Positions 1 through 8,956 of a stretch of 64,000 bases of DNA are shown here, piece by piece. Each line of letters begins with the position of its first letter. Position 1 is the stretch's first letter. Where the stretch lies: assembly GCA_009835005.1 (NCBI GenBank), contig WTFG01000010.1:23411-87410 (forward strand), written 5' to 3'. Both the position numbers and the translations under genes were made by a program. Origin of the DNA: Flavobacteriaceae bacterium Ap0902 (lineage in GTDB: Bacteria; Bacteroidota; Bacteroidia; Flavobacteriales; Weeksellaceae). The notes under the pieces are model-generated. The model saw only the letters and a program-made list of their open reading frames with translations, did not search any database and was not told the DNA's origin.

Positions 1-612
1 GAAATCCAATTAAAATTCAAACCCATTGCTAAAAATTACTGGAATGTTTTGAGGATTTCTTCTTTCCTAAAGTTTTCTTTAGCTGGTAGTATATCCATGT
101 CTATTATGTTTGCGTATATCTCTACAATACCCATGATACTTATGAATATTTATGAGGTTTCTCAAGCAACTTTTGGAATTCTATTTGGTTTAAATGCAGG
201 AGGTTTTATTATCGGGAGTCAAGTGAATCGCGTTTTACTAAAGAAAATAGATTTAAAGAAATTAACGTTAATCGCGATGTGGGCACAGCTTATCATCGCT
301 ATTCTATTCATTGTAACAGCATATACAGTGCATTTACCGTTGGAAATCTTTTGTGTCTTGATGTTTTTAATTCTATTTCTTTTAGGCTTTGTAAATCCTA
401 ATGCAATGGCGCTCTCTTTAGAATCCATGCGTACCAATGTCGGGGCTGCCTCTGCGCTAAACGGTAGTTTACGCATGGGAGCAGGTGCTCTAATGACTTT
501 TCTAGCAGGGAAGTTTTATAATGGAACACCTCATACCTTGATTTGGTTTGTCGTAATATTAAGTTTTGTAAGTTTACTTTTTGTATTGGATTATAGAAGA
601 AGCCACAGTTGA
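1..612 (+). CDS. MFS drug-resistance transporter, Bcr/CflA-like (C-terminal part)
   Basis: The frame is open from base 1, so the gene begins outside the window; about 203 residues are visible. They form several hydrophobic helices with a Gly-rich helix (FGLNAGGFIIGSQ) and a conserved LGFVNPNAMALSLE segment that fits the last six helices of Bcr/CflA-type 12-helix proton antiporters. The expected role is efflux of small drugs or metabolites across the inner membrane. The TTG at 49 is internal and not a real start. The gene converges on gmk with only 11 bases between their stops. The substrate cannot be inferred. Confidence 0.75.
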   Translation, partial: EIQLKFKPIAKNYWNVLRISSFLKFSLAGSISMSIMFAYISTIPMILMNIYEVSQATFGILFGLNAGGFIIGSQVNRVLLKKIDLKKLTLIAMWAQLIIAILFIVTAYTVHLPLEIFCVLMFLILFLLGFVNPNAMALSLESMRTNVGAASALNGSLRMGAGALMTFLAGKFYNGTPHTLIWFVVILSFVSLLFVLDYRRSHS

Positions 613-623
613 TTTAAAAGATT

Positions 624-1196
624 TTATTTGTCCAGAAAATTATGGACAATCTGTAGAATTTCTTCTTGTGCTTTGTCTAAGTCATCATTCACTATCACCA
701 CATCAAAGTCTTCTGCAAACGTTAATTCATCTACTGCCTTGTCAATTCTCATTTGCAGCTTGTCATCGCTATCGGTGTTTCTAGTCTTCAAGCGATCTGC
801 TAATACCGCTAAACTTGGTGGCTGTACAAAAATAGCTAAAGCCTTGTCTTTAAATTGTTTTTTTAGGTTTAACCCACCTACTACATCAATATCAAACAAC
901 ACATGTTTACCGCTATCCCATATACGCTGAATTTCTGATTTTAAGGTGCCATAATAATGATTCTCATATACCTCTTCCCATTCTGCAAACTCATTATTAT
1001 CTATCTTCTGCTTAAACGCTTCTGGGGCCAAAAAATAATAGTCTTTGCCATGCTCTTCTCCTACTCTTTTATCTCTGGTAGCACAAGAAATAGAAAAAGC
1101 CAAATCATTTGATCTTTTCTTCAATAAATGTTTTACCAAAGTAGTCTTACCAGCACCTGACGGAGCAGAAAATATAATCAATTTACCGTCTTTCAT
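624..1196 (-). CDS. gmk: Guanylate kinase
   Basis: Phosphorylates GMP (and dGMP) to the diphosphate with ATP in the cytoplasm. The P-loop APSGAGKTT lies at residues 11-19, followed by the GMP-binding region (SCATRDKRVGEEHGKDYYF) and the DIDVVGGLNLKK segment. At 190 residues it has the normal family length. Its ATG overlaps the stop of the upstream yicC gene by one base (TAATG), so the two are translationally coupled; yicC-gmk is a common bacterial pair. Confidence 0.97.
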   Translation of the reverse strand: MKDGKLIIFSAPSGAGKTTLVKHLLKKRSNDLAFSISCATRDKRVGEEHGKDYYFLAPEAFKQKIDNNEFAEWEEVYENHYYGTLKSEIQRIWDSGKHVLFDIDVVGGLNLKKQFKDKALAIFVQPPSLAVLADRLKTRNTDSDDKLQMRIDKAVDELTFAEDFDVVIVNDDLDKAQEEILQIVHNFLDK

Positions 1197-2053
1197 TATA
1201 AAATGTTTAAGATTTGTTCTTTAATTTTTTCTAGCTCATCTTTCATTTCCACCACAATCTTCTGCAATTCTGCATGATTGGATTTAGAACCTAATGTATT
1301 GATTTCCCTACCCATTTCCTGGGTGATGAAATTTAGCTTCTTACCATTGCTTTCTGGTAAATTCATCGTTTCTATAAAATATTCACAATGCTTTTGTAAG
1401 CGCACTTTTTCTTCTGTAACGTCTAATTTCTCTGTATAAAAAATTAGTTCTTGTTCTAGCCTATCTCTATCTACCTCTTTAATTTCTTCTAGGCTCTTGA
1501 TCATGCGTTCTCTAATGGTCGCAATTCTTTCATCTTCATATTGAGGAACTTTCTTTAATAAAGCAACAATATTAGAAACGCGCAATTTAAATTCATCTTC
1601 CATGGATTTCCCCTCATCCATGCGGAATTCTGTCACTTTGTAGACAGCCTCTTGCAATGCTACTTTAAACTTCTGCCACTCAGAATCTCCCCATTCAATC
1701 GTATCCTCTGACGTGATATTAGGTAAACGCATCGCCGCCTCAAATCTTTTTTCTAAGCTAATTTCTGGAGAAACAGCTTCTATTTGAGTCATATAATTTT
1801 GAATCAAAGGAATATTTAAGGCTAAATCTCCTTCTTCTCCGCTTACTTGGGCATTAATATACACATCTATTTTGCCACGCTGTAGGCCAGATGCTACCAA
1901 CTTTCTTATTTCTAATTCATATCCACGCATATCATAAGGCAGCCTGACATTTACATCTGCGTTTTTACTGTTCACAGATTTCACGTCAATAGTATAACGT
2001 GCGTGTTTAAGCTCAACAGCTGATTTACCGAATCCGGTCATGGATTGTAACAT
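1196..2053 (-). CDS. YicC family endoribonuclease
   Basis: A 285-residue protein with the N-terminal signature MLQSMTGFGKS and the C-terminal DUF1732 region (GREINTLGSKSNHAEL, then VVEMKDELEKIKEQ). The family is a cytoplasmic endoribonuclease linked to RNA turnover in E. coli and Bacillus. The C-terminal half is strongly charged and probably helical. It is the first gene of a two-gene unit with gmk. A divergent ferritin gene lies upstream across about 155 bases holding an inverted repeat. Confidence 0.93.
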   Translation of the reverse strand: MLQSMTGFGKSAVELKHARYTIDVKSVNSKNADVNVRLPYDMRGYELEIRKLVASGLQRGKIDVYINAQVSGEEGDLALNIPLIQNYMTQIEAVSPEISLEKRFEAAMRLPNITSEDTIEWGDSEWQKFKVALQEAVYKVTEFRMDEGKSMEDEFKLRVSNIVALLKKVPQYEDERIATIRERMIKSLEEIKEVDRDRLEQELIFYTEKLDVTEEKVRLQKHCEYFIETMNLPESNGKKLNFITQEMGREINTLGSKSNHAELQKIVVEMKDELEKIKEQILNIL

Positions 2054-2114
2054 AGATCAATAACTTTAGTCAAAAATAAGGAAATTATATCGGATGTGAG
2101 ATGCCTCATTTTAT

Positions 2115-2132
2115 TAGATTAATTCTAATCTA
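2115..2132. promoter_or_regulatory. Inverted repeat, possible operator between yicC and ferritin
   Basis: TAGATTA at 2115-2121 and TAATCTA at 2126-2132 are exact reverse complements separated by ATTC. The core resembles the ATTCTAAA half-sites seen at iron genes in this window, and it lies 77 bases upstream of ferritin. Control by an iron regulator is inference. Confidence 0.4.
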
Positions 2133-2208
2133 TATTTCTTTCTTTAAAATGCAGAAAAAAGGCATTGATTTTGTTAAAATTTAAAACCGAATTAAAAGAA
2201 AAGAAATT

Positions 2209-2739
2209 ATGAAAAGAATATCAGATAGAATGGAAGAGCAATTGAACATTCAATTGACCAAAGAGGCAGAAGCCGCACAAGTTTTCTTGGCTTATGGTTC
2301 TTGGGCAGAAACCCAAGGATTCCCAGGGATAGCAGAATTCTTCTATGGCCATGAAGAAGAAGAGCGTGAACACATGAAAAAAATTATGCGTTACATTAAT
2401 GGCCGTGGAGGTGAAAGCAAATTCCCGTCTATTCCTGCTGCGCCAGCCAATCCAGAAAACTTAAAAGATTGTCTCAACAAAGCCTTGAAGCACGAGATAG
2501 AAAACTCTAAAGCTATCGATGAGATTGTAAATCTAGCACATGAAGAAAAAGATTGGGCAACATTTAATTTCGCACAATGGTTTGTAAAAGAACAAATTGA
2601 AGAAGAAACATTGGTGCAAAATCTTATAGATAAATATAATTTGGCTTCTGATGAAAAAGAGAACAATGAGAACTTGTATGAGTTAGACAAGGATTTAGCA
2701 ACGGCACCACAAGAAGTTAAAATCCCAAGGGAAGAGTAA
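2209..2739 (+). CDS. ftnA: Ferritin (non-haem iron storage)
   Basis: Four-helix-bundle ferritin of 176 residues that oxidises Fe2+ and stores it as a mineral inside a cytoplasmic 24-mer. Ferroxidase-type positions are recognisable by comparison with E. coli FtnA: Glu in the KEAEAAQVF helix, EEREHM (E and H ligands), KHEIENS and VKEQIEEE. About 15 extra acidic residues follow the usual end (after LDKDLATAPQ). It is a single gene with its own strong terminator. An inverted repeat upstream may be an iron-responsive operator. Confidence 0.95.
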   Translation: MKRISDRMEEQLNIQLTKEAEAAQVFLAYGSWAETQGFPGIAEFFYGHEEEEREHMKKIMRYINGRGGESKFPSIPAAPANPENLKDCLNKALKHEIENSKAIDEIVNLAHEEKDWATFNFAQWFVKEQIEEETLVQNLIDKYNLASDEKENNENLYELDKDLATAPQEVKIPREE

Positions 2740-2768
2740 TTTAAATTTTTCTAAACCTATATATAAAA

Positions 2769-2797
2769 CCCCGAATCGCATTGATTCGGGATTTTTG
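2769..2797 (+). terminator. Rho-independent terminator after ferritin
   Basis: CCCGAATC (2770-2777) pairs with GATTCGGG (2783-2790) across a 5-base loop, followed by ATTTTTG. It lies 30 bases after the ferritin stop. Confidence 0.9.
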
Positions 2798-2892
2798 TTC
2801 CATAAAAGTTTCAGGGAAGAGATTTTATGATTCAAATCATAATTTATTGATTTTCAGTGTGATTTAATTTATAAGCCTTCATAACTACAATA

Positions 2893-2911
2893 TATATTTG
2901 TTCTAAATTAA
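2893..2911 (+). promoter_or_regulatory. -7 element plus iron-type half-site before TonB receptor
   Basis: TATATTTG at 2893-2900 matches the Bacteroidota -7 consensus TAnnTTTG. It is directly followed by TTCTAAATTAA (2901-2911), which resembles the half-sites at the haem locus near 25 kb. A repressor bound here would cover the transcription start. No clear TTG is seen at -33. Confidence 0.5.
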
Positions 2912-2918
2912 AATAACA

Positions 2919-5327
2919 ATGGGGTATCTCAAATTTATCATGCTTTTTATAGGAGTTATCATTACGACAGCCCAAACCAGCAAGGGAACGATAGAAGGAA
3001 TAATACAATCTGCAAATAAAGAGCCTCTGAGCAATGTAGAGGTTTATATTGATGGAAAGTTGAAAGCTATATCCCATACCAACGGACCCTTTTTATTTGA
3101 ACAAGAAGCTGGTGAATATACACTAGAGTTACAACAAGGTCATAGAACATCTACTACCTCTACCGTGTCTGTGCTTCCTCATAAGACAACCAAAATATCC
3201 ATTACTTTTCAAGAAGGTATGATTACTCTAAAGGAAATCAAGGTATTAGCAGAAAAAGAATTATTTAAAAATACCGTTCAATATGCACTCAAAAAAAATA
3301 AAAACATTCCAGGCGGAAACAACTTAATAGATTTGCAAGACCAGGATCTTCGTAGGTCCTTTACCTTAAAAGATGCATTAAGAGATCAGCCTGGCATAAT
3401 CATTCAAGAGTTTTTTGGATCAAATGATCAACCTAGATTAAATATTAGAGGCTCGGGCATCCAGAGTAATCCACAAAGAAGGGGTATTAATCTATTGCAA
3501 GATGATATGCCATTTAACTTTTCTGATGGTTCTTACATCATAGGTTTATTAGAACCCCAAGTTGGTAATTATATAGAAATCTTTAGAGGGGCTAATTCCC
3601 TAGAATTTGGAGCAGCCAATTTAGGTGGAGCATTAAATATAGTTTCAAAGACAGGTTATACGACTGCTCCACTGCATTTAAAAATTGAAGGAGGGAGTTA
3701 TGACTTATATAACATCCAATTAGAAGGAGGATCAGTAATTGGGAAAACTGATATATATGCTAGTTTAATCAAAAACCATTCTAATGGATACAGAAAACAC
3801 AATAAAAGCAGCAAAGAAAGTGGTAATTTAAATCTGGGTTATAAATTTAATTCCCATATTCAAACACGTTTTTATACGCAATTTATCAATTCATCTTTTG
3901 ATATCAGCGGTCCATTAAATAAAAAAATGATGAAAGATGACCCAACGCAAATTTCAGAAGGCATCCAACCTAAGATCCCAAGTATTGGTCCTAATGTACT
4001 CAGAGATTTGCCGCGTAGGGATGCAAAAACTTGGAGAATTGGGAATAAGACTATTTTCAAAATTAATAACGACAGTTACTTTAATCTGGACTTATACTAT
4101 CAAAATGCAGACGATACTTTTTATTTTCCAGTAGTTACGGGAGTCAGAGAAAGTTTACATGAAGATTATGGTCTAAATCTAGCATTTAATAGCAAATATA
4201 ATTCTCATCACATAAAGGGAGGGTTAAACACGAGTATAGGAAATATTGACAGAAAATACCATGCGAATGTGAAAGGTGAGAAAGGAAAAACATACGCTGA
4301 TAATTTATTAGAAGCTAATAACCTGATTCTATACGTTGAAGATAAATATAACTTAAATTCAAAAATAAGTTTTATAGGAGCCCTTCAGTTATCAATGAAT
4401 CATAGAGAGATTGATGAAAATTTTTCTACACCGCATTCTAGACCTTTCTTCTCTTATAAAACAAAAACCTATGAATTCTTTGATTCTCCAGCAATTGTAA
4501 TGGATAAAAATTATCTTGGTCTGAACCCTAGAATTGGCATTTTATATGAACCTAATAAACGTAATCAGTTTTATTTGAATGCGAGTAAATCCTATGAGCC
4601 TCCTACTTTTGATGAATTATTATATAATGCTGGTGGTAATCCTAACCAAGGACCAAATCAAATAAGTGCTAAAAATCTTGATGAGCAGACTGCCTACACT
4701 ATAGAATTAGGAAGTAGGGGTGAAAATACATTTATAGCATGGGATGTGAGCATCTATAGAAGTTGGGTTCAGGATGAAATACTTACAACGACAGATTTAT
4801 TTGGAATTTCTGGTGAAACGAGAAATTCCGTGGACACAACCATACATCAAGGACTAGAAATGGGTCTAACCTGTACCATTTTCACCACGCCCAATCAACA
4901 ATCCCTTCTATTAAGTACCGTATATAACTATAGTGATTTCACCTTCCAAGAAGGAATTTATAAAGATAAACAAATTGCAGGAATCCCTAAACATTATCTA
5001 ACTGGAAGTTTAGATTATAGAATGCCTCAGGGTCTTTTTGCCAACATAAATTTTGAATATTTACCAGAAGACACTCCTACAGATCATCAAAATACAATCT
5101 ACCAAGATGCTTACAACTTATGGGGTGCAAAGATTGGCTACCACAAATTACATTGGAGTGTCTACGCAGAAGTTAAAAATATATTGGATACTAATTATGC
5201 ATCTAGTTATCTTATTAGAGATGTAGTCACAAATCCACCGCCACCATCCATTAGTGCAGAAGATGTAACCACTTTTATACCAGGTGTGGGTAGAAACCTT
5301 ACAATAGGAATTAATTATAATTTATAA
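2919..5327 (+). CDS. TonB-dependent outer-membrane receptor, FecA-like
   Basis: An 802-residue protein with a signal peptide (to about residue 19), an N-terminal CarboxypepD-regulatory-like beta domain (residues 22-100), a plug with LKDALRDQPGIIIQE and RGSGIQ (about 130-250), and a long beta-barrel ending in an aromatic-rich strand (TIGINYNL). Such receptors import iron chelates or other scarce ligands using energy from TonB. The plug style resembles ferric-citrate or siderophore receptors, but the substrate is not determined. A small lipoprotein gene follows after 2 bases. The promoter carries a possible iron operator. Confidence 0.88.
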   Translation: MGYLKFIMLFIGVIITTAQTSKGTIEGIIQSANKEPLSNVEVYIDGKLKAISHTNGPFLFEQEAGEYTLELQQGHRTSTTSTVSVLPHKTTKISITFQEGMITLKEIKVLAEKELFKNTVQYALKKNKNIPGGNNLIDLQDQDLRRSFTLKDALRDQPGIIIQEFFGSNDQPRLNIRGSGIQSNPQRRGINLLQDDMPFNFSDGSYIIGLLEPQVGNYIEIFRGANSLEFGAANLGGALNIVSKTGYTTAPLHLKIEGGSYDLYNIQLEGGSVIGKTDIYASLIKNHSNGYRKHNKSSKESGNLNLGYKFNSHIQTRFYTQFINSSFDISGPLNKKMMKDDPTQISEGIQPKIPSIGPNVLRDLPRRDAKTWRIGNKTIFKINNDSYFNLDLYYQNADDTFYFPVVTGVRESLHEDYGLNLAFNSKYNSHHIKGGLNTSIGNIDRKYHANVKGEKGKTYADNLLEANNLILYVEDKYNLNSKISFIGALQLSMNHREIDENFSTPHSRPFFSYKTKTYEFFDSPAIVMDKNYLGLNPRIGILYEPNKRNQFYLNASKSYEPPTFDELLYNAGGNPNQGPNQISAKNLDEQTAYTIELGSRGENTFIAWDVSIYRSWVQDEILTTTDLFGISGETRNSVDTTIHQGLEMGLTCTIFTTPNQQSLLLSTVYNYSDFTFQEGIYKDKQIAGIPKHYLTGSLDYRMPQGLFANINFEYLPEDTPTDHQNTIYQDAYNLWGAKIGYHKLHWSVYAEVKNILDTNYASSYLIRDVVTNPPPPSISAEDVTTFIPGVGRNLTIGINYNL

Positions 5328-5329
5328 CT

Positions 5330-5770
5330 ATGAAAAAATTAATATTATTTGCATTCGCATCAATCATAACGCTCATAAGTTGTGAAAAAAAATCAACAGA
5401 GCCACAAGTATTAGAAGAACCTCAAGAGGTTATTCAAGATAAAGAGGTGGCTCTAGATCATACGGCATTGGTAAACAATGAAGAGGTTGCTGTCAATCAA
5501 AATATGTGCAAATATATCAATGAGTTGAAAATGAAAGTTGATGAGATTTCTTCTTCTGATAACCTTGATTATGATTCAGCTCAGAAAGAACTGCAAGAAA
5601 CACTCGTAAATTTAATGTCTAGTTGTACAATAGCTGGCACTGATGGGCATAAAAAATTGCATCAATATTTATTTCCTATTAAAGAAAATATTGAATCATT
5701 GAATACAAACCAGGACAAAAGTTTTGCTATTATCAAGGAGAATTTAGCACACATTAGTTGTAAGGAATAA
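5330..5770 (+). CDS. Small lipoprotein encoded with TonB receptor
   Basis: A 146-residue protein with a lipoprotein signal (lipobox-like LISC, Cys about residue 19), an acidic low-complexity stretch (residues 25-60) and a helical C-terminal half with three further cysteines (NMCKYI, SSCTIAG, HISCKE). I do not recognise the family. It starts 2 bases after the receptor stop, so the two are almost certainly co-translated. A role as a surface or periplasmic partner of the receptor is inference from position. Confidence 0.75.
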   Translation: MKKLILFAFASIITLISCEKKSTEPQVLEEPQEVIQDKEVALDHTALVNNEEVAVNQNMCKYINELKMKVDEISSSDNLDYDSAQKELQETLVNLMSSCTIAGTDGHKKLHQYLFPIKENIESLNTNQDKSFAIIKENLAHISCKE

Positions 5771-5796
5771 TTAAATTTAATTTTCCTTATAATCTC

Positions 5797-5923
5797 AGTA
5801 GTTGTCTCAAAACACCGTTTTCACTTTGATTCATTACAGCATCTCATGACAAATTAAATATGAATTAGTCAGATTCTGAATCAAGTTAGAGTGACCAATT
5901 CTTAAGGTTTTGAGACCGCTACT
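5797..5923. repeat. Long palindromic intergenic repeat, copy A
   Basis: A 127-base element bounded by AGTAGTTGTCTCAAAAC and GTTTTGAGACCGCTACT, which match as inverted ends at 15 of 17 bases. Its right half closely matches copy B at 31139-31271, including CTGAATCAAGTT. It lies between two convergent genes (lipoprotein and surE). It has no coding capacity and looks like a MITE- or REP-like element. Confidence 0.8.
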
Positions 5924-5941
5924 TTTCTACTTTAATATAAT

Positions 5942-6715
5942 TTAAAAATCCCATTGGTTTAAATCTTCTATGGCTAAATAAGCTGTCAAATCAAATTGCA
6001 CAGGAACTACAGATATAAAACCATTTTCCAATGCCCATTCATCTGTATCTTCACCCTTATCTTGATTCTCAAACTTGCCTGTAAGCCAGAAATATTCTCT
6101 ACCACGTGGATCTATACGCTTCTCAAATTCCTCATTCCACTTGGCACGAGCTTGTCTACATATTTTAATGCCTTTCAGTTGCTCTTTTTTACGTTTGGGG
6201 ATATTGACATTCAGCACGACACCTCTAGGCAAACCGTTGTCTAACGTTTCTTGAATAATTTTTTTAATGAAATCTTCTGCTGCTAGAAAATCAGCATCAT
6301 AAGCAAAATCATCTAGGGAAAATCCAATAGCTGGAATTCCTTCTATCCCAGCTTCTACCGCTGCAGACATAGTACCAGAATATATCACATTGATAGATGA
6401 ATTAGACCCATGATTGATTCCAGAAAGACACAGGTCTGGTCTTCTAGGTAGAATTTTATCACAGGCAATCTTCACGCAATCTACTGGCGTTCCAGAACAG
6501 GACCATTCTTTTTCTGCACCACCCTTTAATCTCATTTCTTCTACATGCAGCGTATTGTTAATCGTTATGGCATGCCCCATGCCACTTTGTGGGCTATTCG
6601 GGGCTACTACATAGATATCTGCTATATCCATTGATTTGACAATGCCTATCAGGTTTCTGATTCCAGGAGCTGTGACTCCGTCATCGTTGGTGATTAGGAT
6701 TAATGGTTTTTCCAT
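5942..6715 (-). CDS. surE: 5'/3'-nucleotidase SurE
   Basis: Survival protein SurE, 257 residues, a divalent-metal phosphatase that removes phosphate from nucleoside 5'- and 3'-monophosphates. The metal-binding acidic pair is in ITNDDG (D11, D12). Other family signatures are VVAPNSPQSGMGHAIT, SGTPVDCVK, LSGINHGSN and YSGTMSAAVEA. It is expressed alone here, divergent from the protease gene. Confidence 0.97.
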   Translation of the reverse strand: MEKPLILITNDDGVTAPGIRNLIGIVKSMDIADIYVVAPNSPQSGMGHAITINNTLHVEEMRLKGGAEKEWSCSGTPVDCVKIACDKILPRRPDLCLSGINHGSNSSINVIYSGTMSAAVEAGIEGIPAIGFSLDDFAYDADFLAAEDFIKKIIQETLDNGLPRGVVLNVNIPKRKKEQLKGIKICRQARAKWNEEFEKRIDPRGREYFWLTGKFENQDKGEDTDEWALENGFISVVPVQFDLTAYLAIEDLNQWDF

Positions 6716-6823
6716 AAAAACAAATTATATTTGTTAGATTGAATGCAAATTTAAAACAATAATGGTGTTTATTACCATTTTGGCTCAGGAATTGATTTCA
6801 TTCTTAAATCTATATAAATTATT

Positions 6824-8956
6824 ATGATTAAATACTTACGCAAGACCTATGTACTTCTTTCTTTCTTTTCTATGTCTTTGCTTGTTTTTTGTTATTGTTC
6901 GCCAATGCAATGGGGAGATAATGAGAAAGAGAAAGATATAATTAAGAACGTCCGTAGAACATTGTCATATCTACACTATTCGCCGCAACAAATTAATGAT
7001 GAATTCTCTACTAAAGTTTACCACAGTTATATGGAAAGTCTAGATCCATATAAAACGTATTTTAAATATGAAGATATCCAAAGTTTTTCTAAACATGAGA
7101 AGAAGATGGATGATTATTTTAAAAATGAAGATTTAACTTTTTATAATCAATCCATAGATACGCTTTATAATAGATTGGCAGAAATAGAAACCCTTACAAC
7201 GGAAGTTCTAAGCAAACCATTAAACTATAACACACCAAGCCAATTAATACTGGATTATAAAAATTCAGACTATACCAAGACTCAAGCGGAATGGGAGCAT
7301 AAATGGACTAACCGTTTAAAGTATAGCATTCTACAGGAAATCATGATTTGGGAAGAATCTGCCAAGGACTCTACCGCTTGGTCTAAAAAAGATTCCATAG
7401 GCCTAGAAGAAGATGAATTTGACCCTCGTGGTAAATCCTTTGCACAGTTAGAATCAGAGGCTAGAAAAAATGTAGCAGAAAATATGGCTGAATACTTTAG
7501 ACGATTTCAAAAAAGAAAAAAATCTGAATGGTTTTCATTTTATGTGAATGCTTTTACAGAGGAGTTTGATCCACACACTACTTATTTCTCTCCTAAGGAT
7601 AATGAGAATTTTGAATTGAGCATGAGTGGGCAATTAGAAGGAATTGGCGCCACATTAGCAGATGAAAAAGGATATCCTACCATCAAAAGCCTCGTGATTG
7701 GTGGTCCTGCCTGGAAACAAGGTGATTTAGAGGTAGAAGACAAAATCACCAAAGTTGCGCAAGGAGATAAGGAGCCCGTGAGCGTAGTAGGTATGTTATT
7801 AGATGATGCGATTAGATTGATTCGGGGAAAAAAAGGAACTGTAGTGACGCTTACAGTGAAAAAGAAAAATGGTTCTTTCAAAGAAATTAAAATAGAAAGA
7901 GATATAGTAGAATTAGAAGAAACATTTGCCAGAAGTGCAATTATCAAAGACGATAAAGGTGAAAATTATGGAATAATTTATTTACCTTCTTTCTATTTAA
8001 ACTATGATGGGAAAGGTCATGATGCGTCTGATGATGTGGCAAAAGAAATAGAGGAATTAAAAAAATCTAACATTAAAGGTTTAATCTTTGACTTACGTGG
8101 TAATGGAGGGGGAGATCTTTCTGAATGTGTGGAAATTGTTGGTCATTTTATAGATCAGGGTCCTGTGGTACAGGTCATTAGAAGTGATGGTAATCGCAAA
8201 ATCTATGAAGATAAAATTAGTGGACTAGCATGGGATGGCCCTATGGCGGTGATGGTGAATGAACTATCTGCCTCTGCCTCAGAGATTATGGCAGCAGCCT
8301 TACAGGATTATCAAAGAGCTGTAATTATAGGTAGTCCCAAAACTTATGGTAAAGGAACGGTACAAACATTGAGTCCATTGAATCGTTTTATGGAAAGTAC
8401 AGATGAATATGGAATGTTGAAATTCACCATCCAGAAATTTTATAGAATTAATGGGGGGTCCACTCAATTAAAAGGAGTAGCTTCTGACATTGCTATTCCA
8501 GACCGTTACACCTACATGAATATTTCTGAAGACGCGCATGAATCTGCACTTCCTTGGGATCAGATAAATCCATTGAAATATAGCCCATGGAACAGCACTT
8601 GGGATTTAGAACAAATAAAAGCAAAAAGCGAAAAAAGAATCCAAGAAAGTTCCCAAATTCAATTAATTGATGAATATGCTAAGTATATGAAGACTATAGA
8701 TGAAGAAAATGAGATTTCTTTAAATTTTGATGAATTCAAAACACAATATGAAGAGAGAAAGGAGAAGAATGAGAAATTCGAACAATTATCTGAATATAAA
8801 AATGGTTTAAAACTTGAGTCACCCGCTTATGAAATTAATTTGATGGAAAATGATTCTGTATTATCAGAGAGAAGAAAAAAATGGCATAAAAATCTAGAAA
8901 AAGATATTTATTTAGAAGAAACAGTAAATGTGTTGAAGGACATGAGTGCCGCATGA
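6824..8956 (+). CDS. prc: Tail-specific (C-terminal processing) protease, S41
   Basis: A 710-residue Tsp/Prc-like periplasmic protease that degrades or trims proteins from their C-termini. Seen in order: an N-terminal signal or lipoprotein-like segment (FCYCS), a helical N-domain, a PDZ domain (about 245-335) and the S41 catalytic core with SASASEI (nucleophile Ser about 482-486) and the general-base Lys in TYGKGTVQ (K510). A C-terminal helical domain follows. The length fits Tsp rather than the shorter CtpA class. The last bases overlap the next gene by ATGA, implying coupling to the permease. Confidence 0.93.
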   Translation: MIKYLRKTYVLLSFFSMSLLVFCYCSPMQWGDNEKEKDIIKNVRRTLSYLHYSPQQINDEFSTKVYHSYMESLDPYKTYFKYEDIQSFSKHEKKMDDYFKNEDLTFYNQSIDTLYNRLAEIETLTTEVLSKPLNYNTPSQLILDYKNSDYTKTQAEWEHKWTNRLKYSILQEIMIWEESAKDSTAWSKKDSIGLEEDEFDPRGKSFAQLESEARKNVAENMAEYFRRFQKRKKSEWFSFYVNAFTEEFDPHTTYFSPKDNENFELSMSGQLEGIGATLADEKGYPTIKSLVIGGPAWKQGDLEVEDKITKVAQGDKEPVSVVGMLLDDAIRLIRGKKGTVVTLTVKKKNGSFKEIKIERDIVELEETFARSAIIKDDKGENYGIIYLPSFYLNYDGKGHDASDDVAKEIEELKKSNIKGLIFDLRGNGGGDLSECVEIVGHFIDQGPVVQVIRSDGNRKIYEDKISGLAWDGPMAVMVNELSASASEIMAAALQDYQRAVIIGSPKTYGKGTVQTLSPLNRFMESTDEYGMLKFTIQKFYRINGGSTQLKGVASDIAIPDRYTYMNISEDAHESALPWDQINPLKYSPWNSTWDLEQIKAKSEKRIQESSQIQLIDEYAKYMKTIDEENEISLNFDEFKTQYEERKEKNEKFEQLSEYKNGLKLESPAYEINLMENDSVLSERRKKWHKNLEKDIYLEETVNVLKDMSAA

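Noticed and set aside
7582..7947. 121-codon frame opposite the tail-specific protease
   Set aside because: It lies fully inside the protease PDZ region, which is conserved; composition is that of a shadow.
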